Positions 52,913 to 61,030 of a DNA stretch of 64,000 nucleotides are shown here, in pieces. The DNA is taken from positions 286,477 through 350,476 of the forward strand of contig CAJTHL010000002.1 of the NCBI GenBank assembly GCA_910576205.1. Reading direction: 5' to 3'. The translations under genes and the position numbers were made by a program. Below the pieces are notes generated by a model. The model worked only from the letters and a program-made list of their open reading frames with translations, ran no database searches and was not told the origin of the DNA. Source of the stretch: Clostridia bacterium (GTDB lineage Bacteria > Bacillota > Clostridia > Lachnospirales > Lachnospiraceae). Each line of letters starts with the position of its first letter. Position 1 is the first letter of the stretch.

Positions 52913-53857
52913 TTAACCTCTCTTCCGGGCGATTGCCTTCTTTGCAGCCGCAGCAATATCCGGGGCGGTGAGGTGATACTGCTTTAAGAGCTCCAGGGCA
53001 TTTCCCGAGCGTCCGAAGCTGTCCTTAACGCCTATCCGCTCTACGGGAACGAGGGTGTTTGCGGCAACAGTCTCACAGACGGCTCCGCCAAGGCCTCCCA
53101 GCACATTGTGCTCTTCCACGGTGACGATGGCACCTGTCTCGGCTGCCGCCCTAAGCACCGCCTCCTCATCCAGAGGCTTAATGGTGTGCATATCCAGAAG
53201 CCGGGCGCTGATACCTTCCTTTGCCAGCTCCTCCACCGCTTTTACGGCCTCTATCACCATAAGGCCTGTAGCGATAATGGTTACGTCCGTACCCGCATGG
53301 AGCTCCACGGCCTTTCCTATTTTAAACTCATATCCTTCTACATCAGTAACGGTGTCCACGGCCAGCCTGCCAAGGCGCAGGTAAACGGGGCCTTTGTATT
53401 CCGCAATGGCCTTTGTGGCCGCCGCCGTCTCCTTTGCGTCCGCCGGGCAGATCACGGTCATGCCGGGAATAGCCCGCATAAGCGCAATATCTTCCACACA
53501 CTGGTGGGTGGCTCCGTCCTCTCCCACAGACAGTCCCGCGTGGGTGCCCACACATTTTACATTCAGACCCGGATAGCAGATGCTGTTGCGGATCTGGTCA
53601 TATCCCCGGCCTGCCATAAACATGGCGAAAGCGTGTACAAACGGTATGTATCCAAAAGTAGACAGCCCGGCCGCCATGCCGATCATATTTCCCTCGGCAA
53701 TTCCGCAGTTGAAAAACCGCTCCGGGTATTTTTCTCCAAATAGCACGGACATGGTACAGGTGGACACATCCGTATCCAGGGCGACGATACGGGGATCGGC
53801 TCCGATTTCCGCCAGGCTCTCGCCGTATGCATGTCTGGTTGCGACTTTCTCTGCCAT
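52913..53857 (-). CDS. Transketolase, C-terminal subunit
   Basis: 314 residues with the transketolase pyrimidine-binding and C-terminal domains: HAFAMFMAGRGYDQIRNSI region, CVEDIALMRAIPGMTVICPADAKE (motif MRAIPGM), and TVEEHNVLGGLGGAV in the C-terminal domain. With the N-terminal subunit next to it (3-base gap) it forms a two-chain ThDP transketolase that moves two-carbon units between sugar phosphates. Split transketolases occur in several clostridial sugar pathways, including those for branched or sulfonated sugars. Confidence 0.92.
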   Translation of the reverse strand: MAEKVATRHAYGESLAEIGADPRIVALDTDVSTCTMSVLFGEKYPERFFNCGIAEGNMIGMAAGLSTFGYIPFVHAFAMFMAGRGYDQIRNSICYPGLNVKCVGTHAGLSVGEDGATHQCVEDIALMRAIPGMTVICPADAKETAAATKAIAEYKGPVYLRLGRLAVDTVTDVEGYEFKIGKAVELHAGTDVTIIATGLMVIEAVKAVEELAKEGISARLLDMHTIKPLDEEAVLRAAAETGAIVTVEEHNVLGGLGGAVCETVAANTLVPVERIGVKDSFGRSGNALELLKQYHLTAPDIAAAAKKAIARKRG

Positions 53858-53860
53858 CTT

Positions 53861-54703
53861 CTACCCCTCCAGTTCTGCAGCCCTTTTGTAAAGCTGCGCA
53901 AATGCCTCTTCAAACTGCGCCTCATCCGGTGTCTTTCCGTGCCATGCGGACTTCCCTTCCATAAAGGATACGCCCTTGCCCTTTACAGTATTCGCAATAA
54001 TCATGGCAGGCTTTCCTTTTTCGGCTTTTGCCCTGTCTATGGCGTCGGCTATAGCTTCCACATCATGTCCGTCTATGGACTGGACAAAAAATCCGAAACT
54101 CTCAAATTTCGCCTTCAAGTCCCCTGTGTCCAGCACTTCCTTTACGGTGCCGTCAAGCTGCACCTTGTTGGAGTCCACAAACGCTATCAGATTGTCCAGA
54201 CCATGGGCTCCCGCATACATGGATGCCTCCCAGATCTGTCCCTCCTGGATCTCCCCGTCTCCCATTACGGCGTACACAGTGAGGTCCTTTCCCCCAAGTT
54301 TCGCCCCTGCCGCCATGCCCACTGCCGTGGAAAATCCCTGGCCTAAGGAGCCTGTGGACATATCCACTCCAGGCACATAGCGCATCTCTGCGTGACCGGA
54401 TAAATGGCCGTCAATCCTGCGGAAGGTGTCAAGTAGAGAAGTATCAAAGTATCCGCGAAGAGCTAATGTCGGATACAGGGCTACCGTACAATGTCCCTTG
54501 GACAACACAAAACGGTCCCTATCTTCCCAGTCCGGCTCCTCCGGGCGGATGTTCATCTTGTCAAAATACAGCACTGCCATAATCTCGGACATGGAAAATG
54601 CGCCGCCGATATGGCCGGAATGTGCTTTTTGCACCATCTTTAATCCGGTAATGCGGATATCCATGGCCTGTTTCATCAATTCTCTTTTTCTGCCTGGTTC
54701 CAT
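53861..54703 (-). CDS. Transketolase, N-terminal subunit
   Basis: About 280 residues; start 54703 lies behind GGAGGAAACA. The ThDP-binding signature GDGEIQEGQIWEA is at about 145-157, with SGHIGGAFSMSEIM near 29-42 and SKGHCTVALYP near 66-76. It is the first gene of the operon that runs through the SDR, dehydrogenase, ABC importer and kinase, so it is probably needed for breakdown of the imported sugar. Confidence 0.92.
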   Translation of the reverse strand: MEPGRKRELMKQAMDIRITGLKMVQKAHSGHIGGAFSMSEIMAVLYFDKMNIRPEEPDWEDRDRFVLSKGHCTVALYPTLALRGYFDTSLLDTFRRIDGHLSGHAEMRYVPGVDMSTGSLGQGFSTAVGMAAGAKLGGKDLTVYAVMGDGEIQEGQIWEASMYAGAHGLDNLIAFVDSNKVQLDGTVKEVLDTGDLKAKFESFGFFVQSIDGHDVEAIADAIDRAKAEKGKPAMIIANTVKGKGVSFMEGKSAWHGKTPDEAQFEEAFAQLYKRAAELEG

Positions 54704-54737
54704 TGTTTCCTCCGTCAACTGTTTGTTAAAAGAAGTA

Positions 54738-54789
54738 ACTTAGTTTCGTTAACTAAGTATATTAAACCCTTTTTGTGGGCGTTTGTCAA
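54738..54789 (-). promoter_or_regulatory. Proximal promoter and 21-bp palindrome of the transketolase operon
   Basis: Minus-strand TTGACA (54789-54784), 17-base spacer, TTTAAT (54766-54761). Just downstream lies ACTTAGTT-TCGTT-AACTAAGT (54738-54758), perfect 8-base arms; its TTAGTT/AACTAA halves recall XylR-type ROK operators. Confidence 0.6.
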
Positions 54790-54900
54790 TAGGTTTTGTC
54801 GTTTCCCCTTTTTTGCACAATTTCGGGGTTCTATTTTTGTGTATTTTTAACAAATTATTTTCCTACACCCTTATATGGAGTTTCACTTCTTTCACTTTTA

Positions 54901-54958
54901 CTTTATTTTATAGTTTTATTATGTATTTTATTTTATAGCAGAAAGGACCTTCTGTCAA
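54901..54958 (-). promoter_or_regulatory. Distal promoter with shared operator block A
   Basis: Minus-strand TTGACA (54958-54953), 17-base spacer, TAAAAT (54935-54930). The region 54901-54936 is nearly identical to blocks at 56785-56820 and, in part, 60375-60410, so one regulator likely controls all three. It would give a 5' leader of about 220 bases. Confidence 0.6.
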
Positions 54959-55036
54959 TATTTTTTCCATAAAGACTTTTGACTTTTGTAATACCTAATT
55001 AAATCTATCCGTGCGTTTTGTGAATTTTTACACCAA

Positions 55037-55066
55037 AAAAGAGAGCCCCTTCTCAAGCCCTCTCTT
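55037..55066 (-). terminator. Terminator of the ROK regulator
   Basis: AAAGAGAG (55037-55044) pairs with CTCTCTTT (55059-55066). The A-run 55034-55039 gives a U-run for minus-strand transcripts. Confidence 0.7.
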
Positions 55067-55083
55067 TCCTTTAAAACATTTTC

Positions 55084-56211
55084 TTATATCTGTTCAATAA
55101 AGTTCGCCACCACTTTCAGCGCTACTCCCAGGGCGGCCTCATCAATCCTGCATTTGCAGGCCCTCACAAAGGAGCCGTCCTCCTCGAAGGTATTTCTCTG
55201 GGCCACCTTATTCCGGATATCCCGGATGTGGTCCCCCATGTACCTTCCCAGATATCCCCCCAGAACCACATCACAGTCCAGAAGCATATGGATGTTATTG
55301 ACAGCCATGGCCATATAGGTCGTATACCGGTCCCAGATTCCGGCAAGCTTCCCATCTCCCTGATCCAGCCTTCGGAAAAATTCCTCTATACTCCCATCCG
55401 CCGCTTCTTTCAGACGCTTTGCAGAACAGTAGGTATCCAGATGTCCTTTTTTTCCACAGTAGCAGAGCTCCCCGTCTGGAACGATTGTCATATGGCCGAT
55501 CTCCCCGCATCGGAAGTTCTTCCCCTGTACCATCTCATAATTCTCAAATATAGCGCCGCCCACCATATTTGCCACAAACATATAGACAAAGCGTTCCGCG
55601 CTCTCCGCCCGGCTTCCCTCCACATAGGCCGCTGCATTCGCGTCATTTAAGAAATAGCAGGGATATGGAAAATACCGGCTGATATTTTCCAACGGCACGG
55701 ATTTCTCTCCCAGGACATGGGAAAAGGTGGCCATTCCCTTTTCCTGGTCTATAATACCAGGATAAGAAATCCCAAGGCCCAGGAGCCGCTCTCTGTCCGC
55801 GCCGCCCTCATCCAGAAAGTTTTCCAGCCACTGGCTGACTGAATGATAATAGGCCTCGCCGGGACTGTAGTCCTTCTCAATACACGCAGACTTAAGCACC
55901 TCCCCCTTCAGATTGATGAGCACCATGCTGACGTGATCCCTGGTGATGTCCAGCCCCGCCGCCTCCTTGACATTGGTGGCCACAGACAGGGCCTTGGCTC
56001 TTCTGCCGCCTGTGGATTGAAACTCCCCCAGCTCTTCAATAAGGCCCTTTTCTATGAGTTCTCTGGTGATCTGGGTCACGGTGGGCAGGCTCATCTTCAT
56101 CTCATAGGAGATGTCCGGGTTGGATACCGTGCCGTTTTTGTAGATATAACGGAACACCCGGTTTCTGTTTGCTTTTTTTACTTCTATATTTGTTACCTGT
56201 TGTCTGTTCAT
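55084..56211 (-). CDS. ROK family (XylR-type) transcriptional regulator
   Basis: 375 residues. N-terminal winged helix-turn-helix (about 8-70, RVFRYIYKNGTVSNPDISYEM, then LPTVTQITRELIEKG) and a ROK domain (about 75-370, AGLDITRDHVSMVLINL). The ROK zinc motif, normally CxCGxxGC, reads CYCGKKGHLDTYCS, with His for the third Cys. It lies in the middle of the catabolic region and is a likely regulator of the promoters that share the AT-rich block. It has its own promoter and terminator. Confidence 0.9.
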   Translation of the reverse strand: MNRQQVTNIEVKKANRNRVFRYIYKNGTVSNPDISYEMKMSLPTVTQITRELIEKGLIEELGEFQSTGGRRAKALSVATNVKEAAGLDITRDHVSMVLINLKGEVLKSACIEKDYSPGEAYYHSVSQWLENFLDEGGADRERLLGLGISYPGIIDQEKGMATFSHVLGEKSVPLENISRYFPYPCYFLNDANAAAYVEGSRAESAERFVYMFVANMVGGAIFENYEMVQGKNFRCGEIGHMTIVPDGELCYCGKKGHLDTYCSAKRLKEAADGSIEEFFRRLDQGDGKLAGIWDRYTTYMAMAVNNIHMLLDCDVVLGGYLGRYMGDHIRDIRNKVAQRNTFEEDGSFVRACKCRIDEAALGVALKVVANFIEQI

Positions 56212-56232
56212 AATTTTTCCCCTTTAGGATTC

Positions 56233-56260
56233 ATTATAACAAATCTTGACGTTTCTTCAA
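56233..56260 (-). promoter_or_regulatory. Promoter of the XylR-type ROK gene
   Basis: Minus-strand TTGAAG (56260-56255), 16-base spacer, TATAAT (56238-56233). Confidence 0.5.
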
Positions 56261-56278
56261 CAGGTTTTTTACAGGCAG

Positions 56279-56303
56279 ACAGCCAGAGCCAGGCTCCGGC
56301 TGT
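56279..56303 (-). terminator. Possible terminator of the cupin gene
   Basis: ACAGCC (56279-56284) pairs with GGCTGT (56298-56303) with an inner GAG/CTC stem. The U-run is weak. Confidence 0.45.
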
Positions 56304-56323
56304 TTCTATTTTTCAGATCGCTT

Positions 56324-56698
56324 TTATTCCTCGTTAAATTCCGGGTTCTCATAAATAATGTCAAAGGGTTTGTTTGTAATGAATACGCATTCCGCATCCT
56401 CAGCGTCACCGGCTCCGTGGTATGCCACGATCCCCTCCGGGAACCATACAAAGGAGCCCGGGCCGTAATCCCCAAAGCTTGTATGCAGTGTGCCGGAAAC
56501 CACATACATACCGTGAGCGCAGTGATGGGTGTGCTCCGGCGTCACCGTTCCGGCAAAGTATACCGCATACTTCACCAGCATGCCGGTATCCTCATCGTTG
56601 ATCAGAGGCGCGCATTTCATCGGCTTTCCAAGCTTGCTGACCTCGTTCTCCCATTTCCGTTCGTCTTTGTGCACCACATGAATTTTCTTTTCTGCCAT
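56324..56698 (-). CDS. Cupin-domain protein
   Basis: A 124-residue single-domain cupin: PEHTHHCAHGMYVVSGTL (about 57-74, the metal-binding His motif) and a second motif GPGSFVWFPEGIVAYHGAG (about 80-98). It is probably a metal-dependent sugar isomerase or dioxygenase-type enzyme, or a sugar-binding protein. It is monocistronic under a promoter with the shared operator block, so it belongs to the same regulon as the transketolase and UxaA operons. Confidence 0.85.
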   Translation of the reverse strand: MAEKKIHVVHKDERKWENEVSKLGKPMKCAPLINDEDTGMLVKYAVYFAGTVTPEHTHHCAHGMYVVSGTLHTSFGDYGPGSFVWFPEGIVAYHGAGDAEDAECVFITNKPFDIIYENPEFNEE

Positions 56699-56784
56699 AC
56701 GTCTGTAACCTCTCCTTCTTAAATTTTTATCAACCGGAGCACAGCTCTGACTGTCTGCCCTTATCCTTTGCTTTACTGTTTATT

Positions 56785-56842
56785 CTTTATTTTATACTTT
56801 AATTATGTATTTTATTTTATGACCGGAAAGATTCTTTGTCAA
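56785..56842 (-). promoter_or_regulatory. Cupin promoter with shared operator block B
   Basis: Minus-strand TTGACA (56842-56837), 17-base spacer, TAAAAT (56819-56814). The block 56785-56820 differs from block A at only a few of 36 positions. Confidence 0.65.
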
Positions 56843-56923
56843 TGATTTTTAGGTGTTTTTCTTCCATTTTGTCAGAGTGTCCAATTTTTTTCTCTCGTTT
56901 TTATGCATTTTGCACAAAACAAA

Positions 56924-56947
56924 AGAGAGTCTGTCCCCAGACTCTCT
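56924..56947 (-). terminator. Terminator of the aldolase operon
   Basis: AGAGAGTCTG (56924-56933) pairs with CAGACTCTCT (56938-56947) around a 4-base loop; the minus strand then has a U-rich run (TTTGTTTT). It ends the UxaA-acetamidase-aldolase transcript. Confidence 0.75.
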
Positions 56948-56968
56948 CTGTACCGCTTTTATATTGTT

Positions 56969-57874
56969 TTAAATGAGAACCTTCTTATAGTCCAGCCGCC
57001 TCATCTCCTCCAGAAGCGTTTTTTCCTGCTCCCTGGTGAGGTTTTCCATGGGACGACGCATTTGGGCCGTCCTGATCACGCCCTCTTCTTTTAGCAGCAC
57101 CTTGTAGGCGGCAATGTTGTTGACCGCACACAGAACGCCGTTCAGCACATTGGTGCGGCGCTGGTATTTTACTGCCAGATCATAGTTTTTCTCACAGATC
57201 GCCTCCCAGAGGGCCTTGTAATGCTCCCTTATTATCATGGCGTTGCCGGAGACCACGCCGTCCCCGCCTGCCGCGCACAAGGGCTCAAAGAAATGATCCG
57301 GCCCGGCCAGCACACTGAATTTCTGATCGTTTACCAGCATAAACTGCTGGAGCTTTGTGAAATCCGGGTAGCTGTATTTAATGCCACACACATTGGGACA
57401 CTGCTTTACCACTTCCTCGCAGACTGATGGGGAGATATCGTTTCCCGCATTCTGGGGAATGCCGTAGAGATACACCGGGAAATCTTCCGATACGCTTTTC
57501 GCCACTGACACAAAGTAATCCGCCAGCCCCTGGTCACTCATCTTGAAAAACACCGGCGTGACTACGCCGATCCCATCCGCGCCCGTTTTCTCCGCATGCC
57601 GGGCCAGTTCTATGGTGTCTTTCAGATTCCAGGCTCCCACATGGACAAAGACTGGTACTCTCTTTGCCGTATGTTTTACTGTCACCTCCGCTACCTGTTT
57701 GCGCTCCTCCATCGTCAGATACATCATCTCTCCCGTGGTTCCGCATGGATACAGACACTGCAGGCCGCCATCAATCACATGATCCACCAGGTTTTCCAGG
57801 GATTCTATGTCGATGGCGTCTGCCTCGGTAAGCGGTGTAATAATTGGTACCACGGTTCCGTATAGTTTCTTCAT
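56969..57874 (-). CDS. Dihydrodipicolinate synthase/N-acetylneuraminate lyase family aldolase
   Basis: 301 residues, class I aldolase TIM barrel of the DapA/NanA/KDG-aldolase group. YPCGTTGEMMYL (about 40-51) holds the substrate carboxylate-binding T-T motif, the proton-relay Tyr is in LYGIPQNAG (about 136-144), and the Schiff-base Lys in CGIKYSYPD (about 163-171, Lys near 166). It is last in the operon after the split UxaA dehydratase, so a 2-keto-3-deoxy sugar acid aldolase that yields pyruvate is likely. Confidence 0.9.
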   Translation of the reverse strand: MKKLYGTVVPIITPLTEADAIDIESLENLVDHVIDGGLQCLYPCGTTGEMMYLTMEERKQVAEVTVKHTAKRVPVFVHVGAWNLKDTIELARHAEKTGADGIGVVTPVFFKMSDQGLADYFVSVAKSVSEDFPVYLYGIPQNAGNDISPSVCEEVVKQCPNVCGIKYSYPDFTKLQQFMLVNDQKFSVLAGPDHFFEPLCAAGGDGVVSGNAMIIREHYKALWEAICEKNYDLAVKYQRRTNVLNGVLCAVNNIAAYKVLLKEEGVIRTAQMRRPMENLTREQEKTLLEEMRRLDYKKVLI

Positions 57875-57907
57875 TTTCCCTCTCCTCTGTTTTTGTTCCG
57901 CGTTCCC

Positions 57908-58846
57908 TTATTTCAAGTATTTTTTTGGCATCTTGCAGATGTAAGTCCTGGTAGGGTTTACAAACTGGGTACATCTGGCTTCCATCACCTGGCCCATAAG
58001 AAGATAGGCCTCTTTTTCGTTCATTTTGTATGCCGCGCTTATCCAGTGAAGGAGATTTCGCGCCGCCAGGTAAAAGCTGGCGTCCGTATCCTCCTCACAG
58101 GCAACCGTCATGATATATTCCTCATTTTCTATGCGCACACATCCGTATTCCGGCGGTCTCTTCATTACTCTGGCCCGCAGCTTCACCAGGGAGCGGCACT
58201 CAATGCCTCCGGTGCTATTGATCTCCCCATCTCCCTGAACGGAGTGCACATCTCCCACATGCAGCAACGCTCCCTCCACCTCCACAGGCAGATACACGGT
58301 GCTCCCCGGGGCAGCCTCCTGCACATCCATATTCCCGCCGTGTTTTCCTCCATACGCATTGGTGGGTTCTTCTTCGGCCGGCGCCGTGCCTATGGTGCCG
58401 ATCATGGGACGAAAAGGCAGTAATCTGCCATTCTCCCAAAGTACCCCCTCCCGGCTGATGCAAACGGTCCGGGTATTGATCCCCCAGTCCTTTTCTCCGA
58501 TCAGACCGCTTAAGGTGTTTGTCTCATAGGTAAATCCTGTAAATCCCACGTCTGCCGGCTCTATATCCAGTATATCCACCGCCAGCAGATCCCCTGGCTT
58601 TGCTCCTTCCACCGCCACGCAGACCGCGGGATTCAACATGGTCAGACAGGCCGGCGTCCACAAGTCCTCCGGCTTTTCCAGCCAGGGGCCGCTACAAAGC
58701 TCTGTCTCCGCCAGAAATATTTCCCCGTCTCTCACGGTAAACTGCGGTGTGTTTTTCCTGCTATGGATACAGAACAGCGAATCCCTGTGAGCTGTCCGCA
58801 GATTGGGCAAACCGCCTGTATCCCGTTGTTCCTTTTTTCCATACAT
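57908..58846 (-). CDS. Acetamidase/formamidase family protein
   Basis: About 312 residues from an ATG at 58846; the frame runs on to 58969 but overlaps the upstream gene there. Family motifs are GAKPGDLLAVDILDIEPA (about 90-107), the metal-site GDVHSVQGDGEINSTGG (about 200-216) and a Gly- and Pro-rich core. Members hydrolyse simple amides to ammonia and an acid. In a sugar-acid operon it may act on an amide or lactam of a sugar acid, or its role may be different from the named enzymes. Confidence 0.8.
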   Translation of the reverse strand: MYGKKEQRDTGGLPNLRTAHRDSLFCIHSRKNTPQFTVRDGEIFLAETELCSGPWLEKPEDLWTPACLTMLNPAVCVAVEGAKPGDLLAVDILDIEPADVGFTGFTYETNTLSGLIGEKDWGINTRTVCISREGVLWENGRLLPFRPMIGTIGTAPAEEEPTNAYGGKHGGNMDVQEAAPGSTVYLPVEVEGALLHVGDVHSVQGDGEINSTGGIECRSLVKLRARVMKRPPEYGCVRIENEEYIMTVACEEDTDASFYLAARNLLHWISAAYKMNEKEAYLLMGQVMEARCTQFVNPTRTYICKMPKKYLK

Positions 58847-58883
58847 TCTATGTACCTCTGTTTGAAGTCGCTGCGCGACGGCT

Positions 58884-60059
58884 CTAAAGGGGCTGGGAAG
58901 CGGAATAGACGCAGAGCGCTCCGCCATACCCCCGGATCTCCGGTTTTGTCTGCTTTCCGCTGCACACATCCAGCAGATATTTCACTGTTTTTTCCCCTAC
59001 CTTCTCCACGCTCAGATCCTCGGTGATAATCGCTCCCGCATTGATGTCCATATCCCCGTCCTCTCCCCCTACCTTATAATAAGTCTCACTGTTGGAGCAT
59101 ATTTTGACACAGGGCGCCGCCGGAAATCCCAGAGGGTTTCCCCGTCCTGTCGAATAGAGAAACACCTGTGCGCCGCAGGCAAACAGACCGCTTAGGGAAA
59201 CCGGATCGTATCCCGGCCCATACATGATCACCAGCCCTTTCTTATCCCCCACAGGCTCCGCATAGTCCAGAAGTCCTGTTATAGGCGTGGTGCCTCCCTT
59301 TTTGATACATCCCAGCGCCTTTTCCTGGATAGTGGTAAGGCCTCCGGCCATATTTCCTCTGGCTATAATACGGGAAGCCTCCGGCCCCAGATATTTCCGC
59401 ACCGCCATCTCCTCCGTATAGACCATCTGCTTCAGTCGCTCCCCAAGCTCCGGGGTGACGCACCGGGCCGCAAGCATCTCTTCCGTCCCTGTCATTTCTG
59501 CCACCTCCGTGAGGATTGCCGTTCCCCCGTGGCCAATTACCCAGTCCGACGCATAGCCGATCACCGGATTTGCCGTGACGCCGGAAAGGGCGTCGGAACC
59601 GCCGCACTGGGTTCCCAGCACCAGCTTGCTCACGGGCACTGCCTCCCGGCGCTGCCTTGCGGCCTCACGGACATAGATCCGCGCCTGAAGCACGCAGGCC
59701 TCAATTACCGCTTCCCCGCCGTTGTCCTCCTGGACGATCCGCGCAAAAACCTGTTTCCCGCTGCGTTCCCTGATCTGCGCGGCAATCTCTCTGGCGTCAT
59801 CCGTTTCACATCCCACGCCGATGAGTATCACCGCATAGATATTGGGATTGCTGCAAACGCCAGTCAGTATCCTGCGCCACCGGTCATACTCTCCGGGAAT
59901 AGAACATCCATAAGTATGTATGAGAGGAACGACCTCCGGCACCTCTCCTGCAATCCTGTTCACAATCCCGTTTGCGCAGCTGCAATTTGCGATCACCGCC
60001 ACATGGTTTCTTACCCCCGCCTGACCATCCGGCCGCGGAAAGCCCTGAAATGTTTCCAT
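58884..60059 (-). CDS. UxaA family dehydratase, large subunit
   Basis: 391 residues, matching the C-terminal catalytic part of altronate/galactarate dehydratases: GFPRPDGQAGVRNHVAVIANCSCANG (motif RPDGQAGVRNHV), LIHTYGCSIPG, GVGCETDD, GTQCGGSDALSGVTANP (the Fe-binding Cys and Gly-rich site). It partners the 88-residue SAF-domain subunit just upstream. The two-chain form is known for altronate, galactarate and also sulfolactate lyases. The aldolase downstream favours a sugar acid. Confidence 0.88.
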   Translation of the reverse strand: METFQGFPRPDGQAGVRNHVAVIANCSCANGIVNRIAGEVPEVVPLIHTYGCSIPGEYDRWRRILTGVCSNPNIYAVILIGVGCETDDAREIAAQIRERSGKQVFARIVQEDNGGEAVIEACVLQARIYVREAARQRREAVPVSKLVLGTQCGGSDALSGVTANPVIGYASDWVIGHGGTAILTEVAEMTGTEEMLAARCVTPELGERLKQMVYTEEMAVRKYLGPEASRIIARGNMAGGLTTIQEKALGCIKKGGTTPITGLLDYAEPVGDKKGLVIMYGPGYDPVSLSGLFACGAQVFLYSTGRGNPLGFPAAPCVKICSNSETYYKVGGEDGDMDINAGAIITEDLSVEKVGEKTVKYLLDVCSGKQTKPEIRGYGGALCVYSASQPL

Positions 60060-60080
60060 CTGTCACCCTCCTTTTTCCGC

Positions 60081-60347
60081 TTACTTCATCATTTTTTCCG
60101 AATCCAGGTTGTGGACATGCACATGCTCACCGCTTCGGATCTTCTGGGTGGCGTAGCCTATGGAGCTTCCGTATTTGATCACCTGTTCCCCAGGCTCCAG
60201 GTCGCAAAGCGCTATTTTGTGAGGCAGGTCTATGACATCCCTGGCAATGATCCTATATCCGCCGATCTCCACCTCATCCCCTGGTTCCACATGCTCTTTT
60301 ACAACGCCTACATTATCTTCCCTGTCAAAAAGAAGTCCTTTTTTCAT
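60081..60347 (-). CDS. UxaA family dehydratase, small SAF-domain subunit
   Basis: 88 residues with the SAF fold: LPHKIALCDLEPGEQVIKYG (about 40-59), then GYATQKIRSGEHVHVHNLDS. In fused UxaA this is the N-terminal domain. Its stop lies 21 bases before the large-subunit start (AAGGAGG). It is the first gene after promoter C. Confidence 0.88.
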   Translation of the reverse strand: MKKGLLFDREDNVGVVKEHVEPGDEVEIGGYRIIARDVIDLPHKIALCDLEPGEQVIKYGSSIGYATQKIRSGEHVHVHNLDSEKMMK

Positions 60348-60374
60348 GCTCTGCCTCCCTGGAATTGCGATTCT

Positions 60375-60441
60375 CTTTATTTTATACTTTATTAATATAT
60401 TTAATTATGTTCATAATACTATGGCAGAAGCAGTCTGTCAA
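60375..60441 (-). promoter_or_regulatory. UxaA-operon promoter with shared operator block C
   Basis: Minus-strand TTGACA (60441-60436), 17-base spacer, TATTAT (60418-60413). The first 16 bases of 60375-60410 equal block B, the rest is similar in composition. Confidence 0.6.
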
Positions 60442-60930
60442 TACACTGAGTGAAATATTCCCCCACAAACATAAAAATATTTTTAGCAGGGCTTTATACT
60501 TTTACTTATATTTCCACATCTATTTTATTTTTTCTACATAATCTCATGTACAAAATTACAGCATCCTTTCTCTACATCTTCATGATCTCTTATACAAAAT
60601 TGTAAAATTAATTCTTTATTTTGTTATCCAATATTTATTTCAATCTTTTTTCACCTTCCTCTAAATAAAATAAGGTGTGATCTCTGTGTCGTCATTAAAT
60701 GTCATGTATGGATACATCATACTGCCATGCTCCTGGATTCCCATTTATTCTCTGATTTCCATGTTTCTTACCATAACTTACCATGTCGGAAAGAGCCTTA
60801 CTATGCCCGTATTCATAATAGCAGATTCCTAGCGGTTTTCACTATCTTTTTCAACAAATTCCGGCATCAACCTTATGGAACTGGACAGATTGCAGGAATA
60901 GCGTTTCCTCCGCAAAGAATAAGCCGTTGC
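60442..60930. other. AT-rich intergenic region without supported genes
   Basis: About 490 bases, strongly AT-rich at 60450-60680. Short frames are present but none has a ribosome site with a plausible protein. It may be a remnant of a lost gene. Confidence 0.4.
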
Positions 60931-60933
60931 GGT

Positions 60934-60987
60934 AAAGAGGGGCGGCCGCTTCACGATTTTCAGACGTGAAAGCGGCCGCCCCTCTTT
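60934..60987. terminator. Long perfect hairpin after the uroporphyrinogen decarboxylase-like gene
   Basis: Arms 60934-60955 and 60965-60987 pair almost perfectly (AAAGAGGGGCGGCCGCTTCACG side with CGTGAAAGCGGCCGCCCCTC side, positions given to avoid full quoting). U-run on the plus strand and a short one on the minus. Bidirectional terminator. Confidence 0.75.
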
Positions 60988-61030
60988 TTCTCTTATCCCG
61001 CAAGTGGAAAGTTGCCTTCCAAAAACTTTT

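Noticed and set aside
52913..54703. Firm assignment of the split transketolase to the apiose pathway.
   Set aside because: The kinase resembles ribulokinase and no apiose isomerase or other pathway-specific gene is present; the split form occurs in several pathways.
58884..60347. Firm assignment of the UxaA pair as (R)-sulfolactate sulfo-lyase (SuyAB).
   Set aside because: Sizes fit, but the downstream DapA-family aldolase and absence of sulfonate transport or sulfite genes favour a sugar-acid dehydratase.
60727..60969. An 80-codon plus-strand frame in the gap after the UxaA operon.
   Set aside because: It has no ribosome site or domain, and it ends inside the terminator hairpin.
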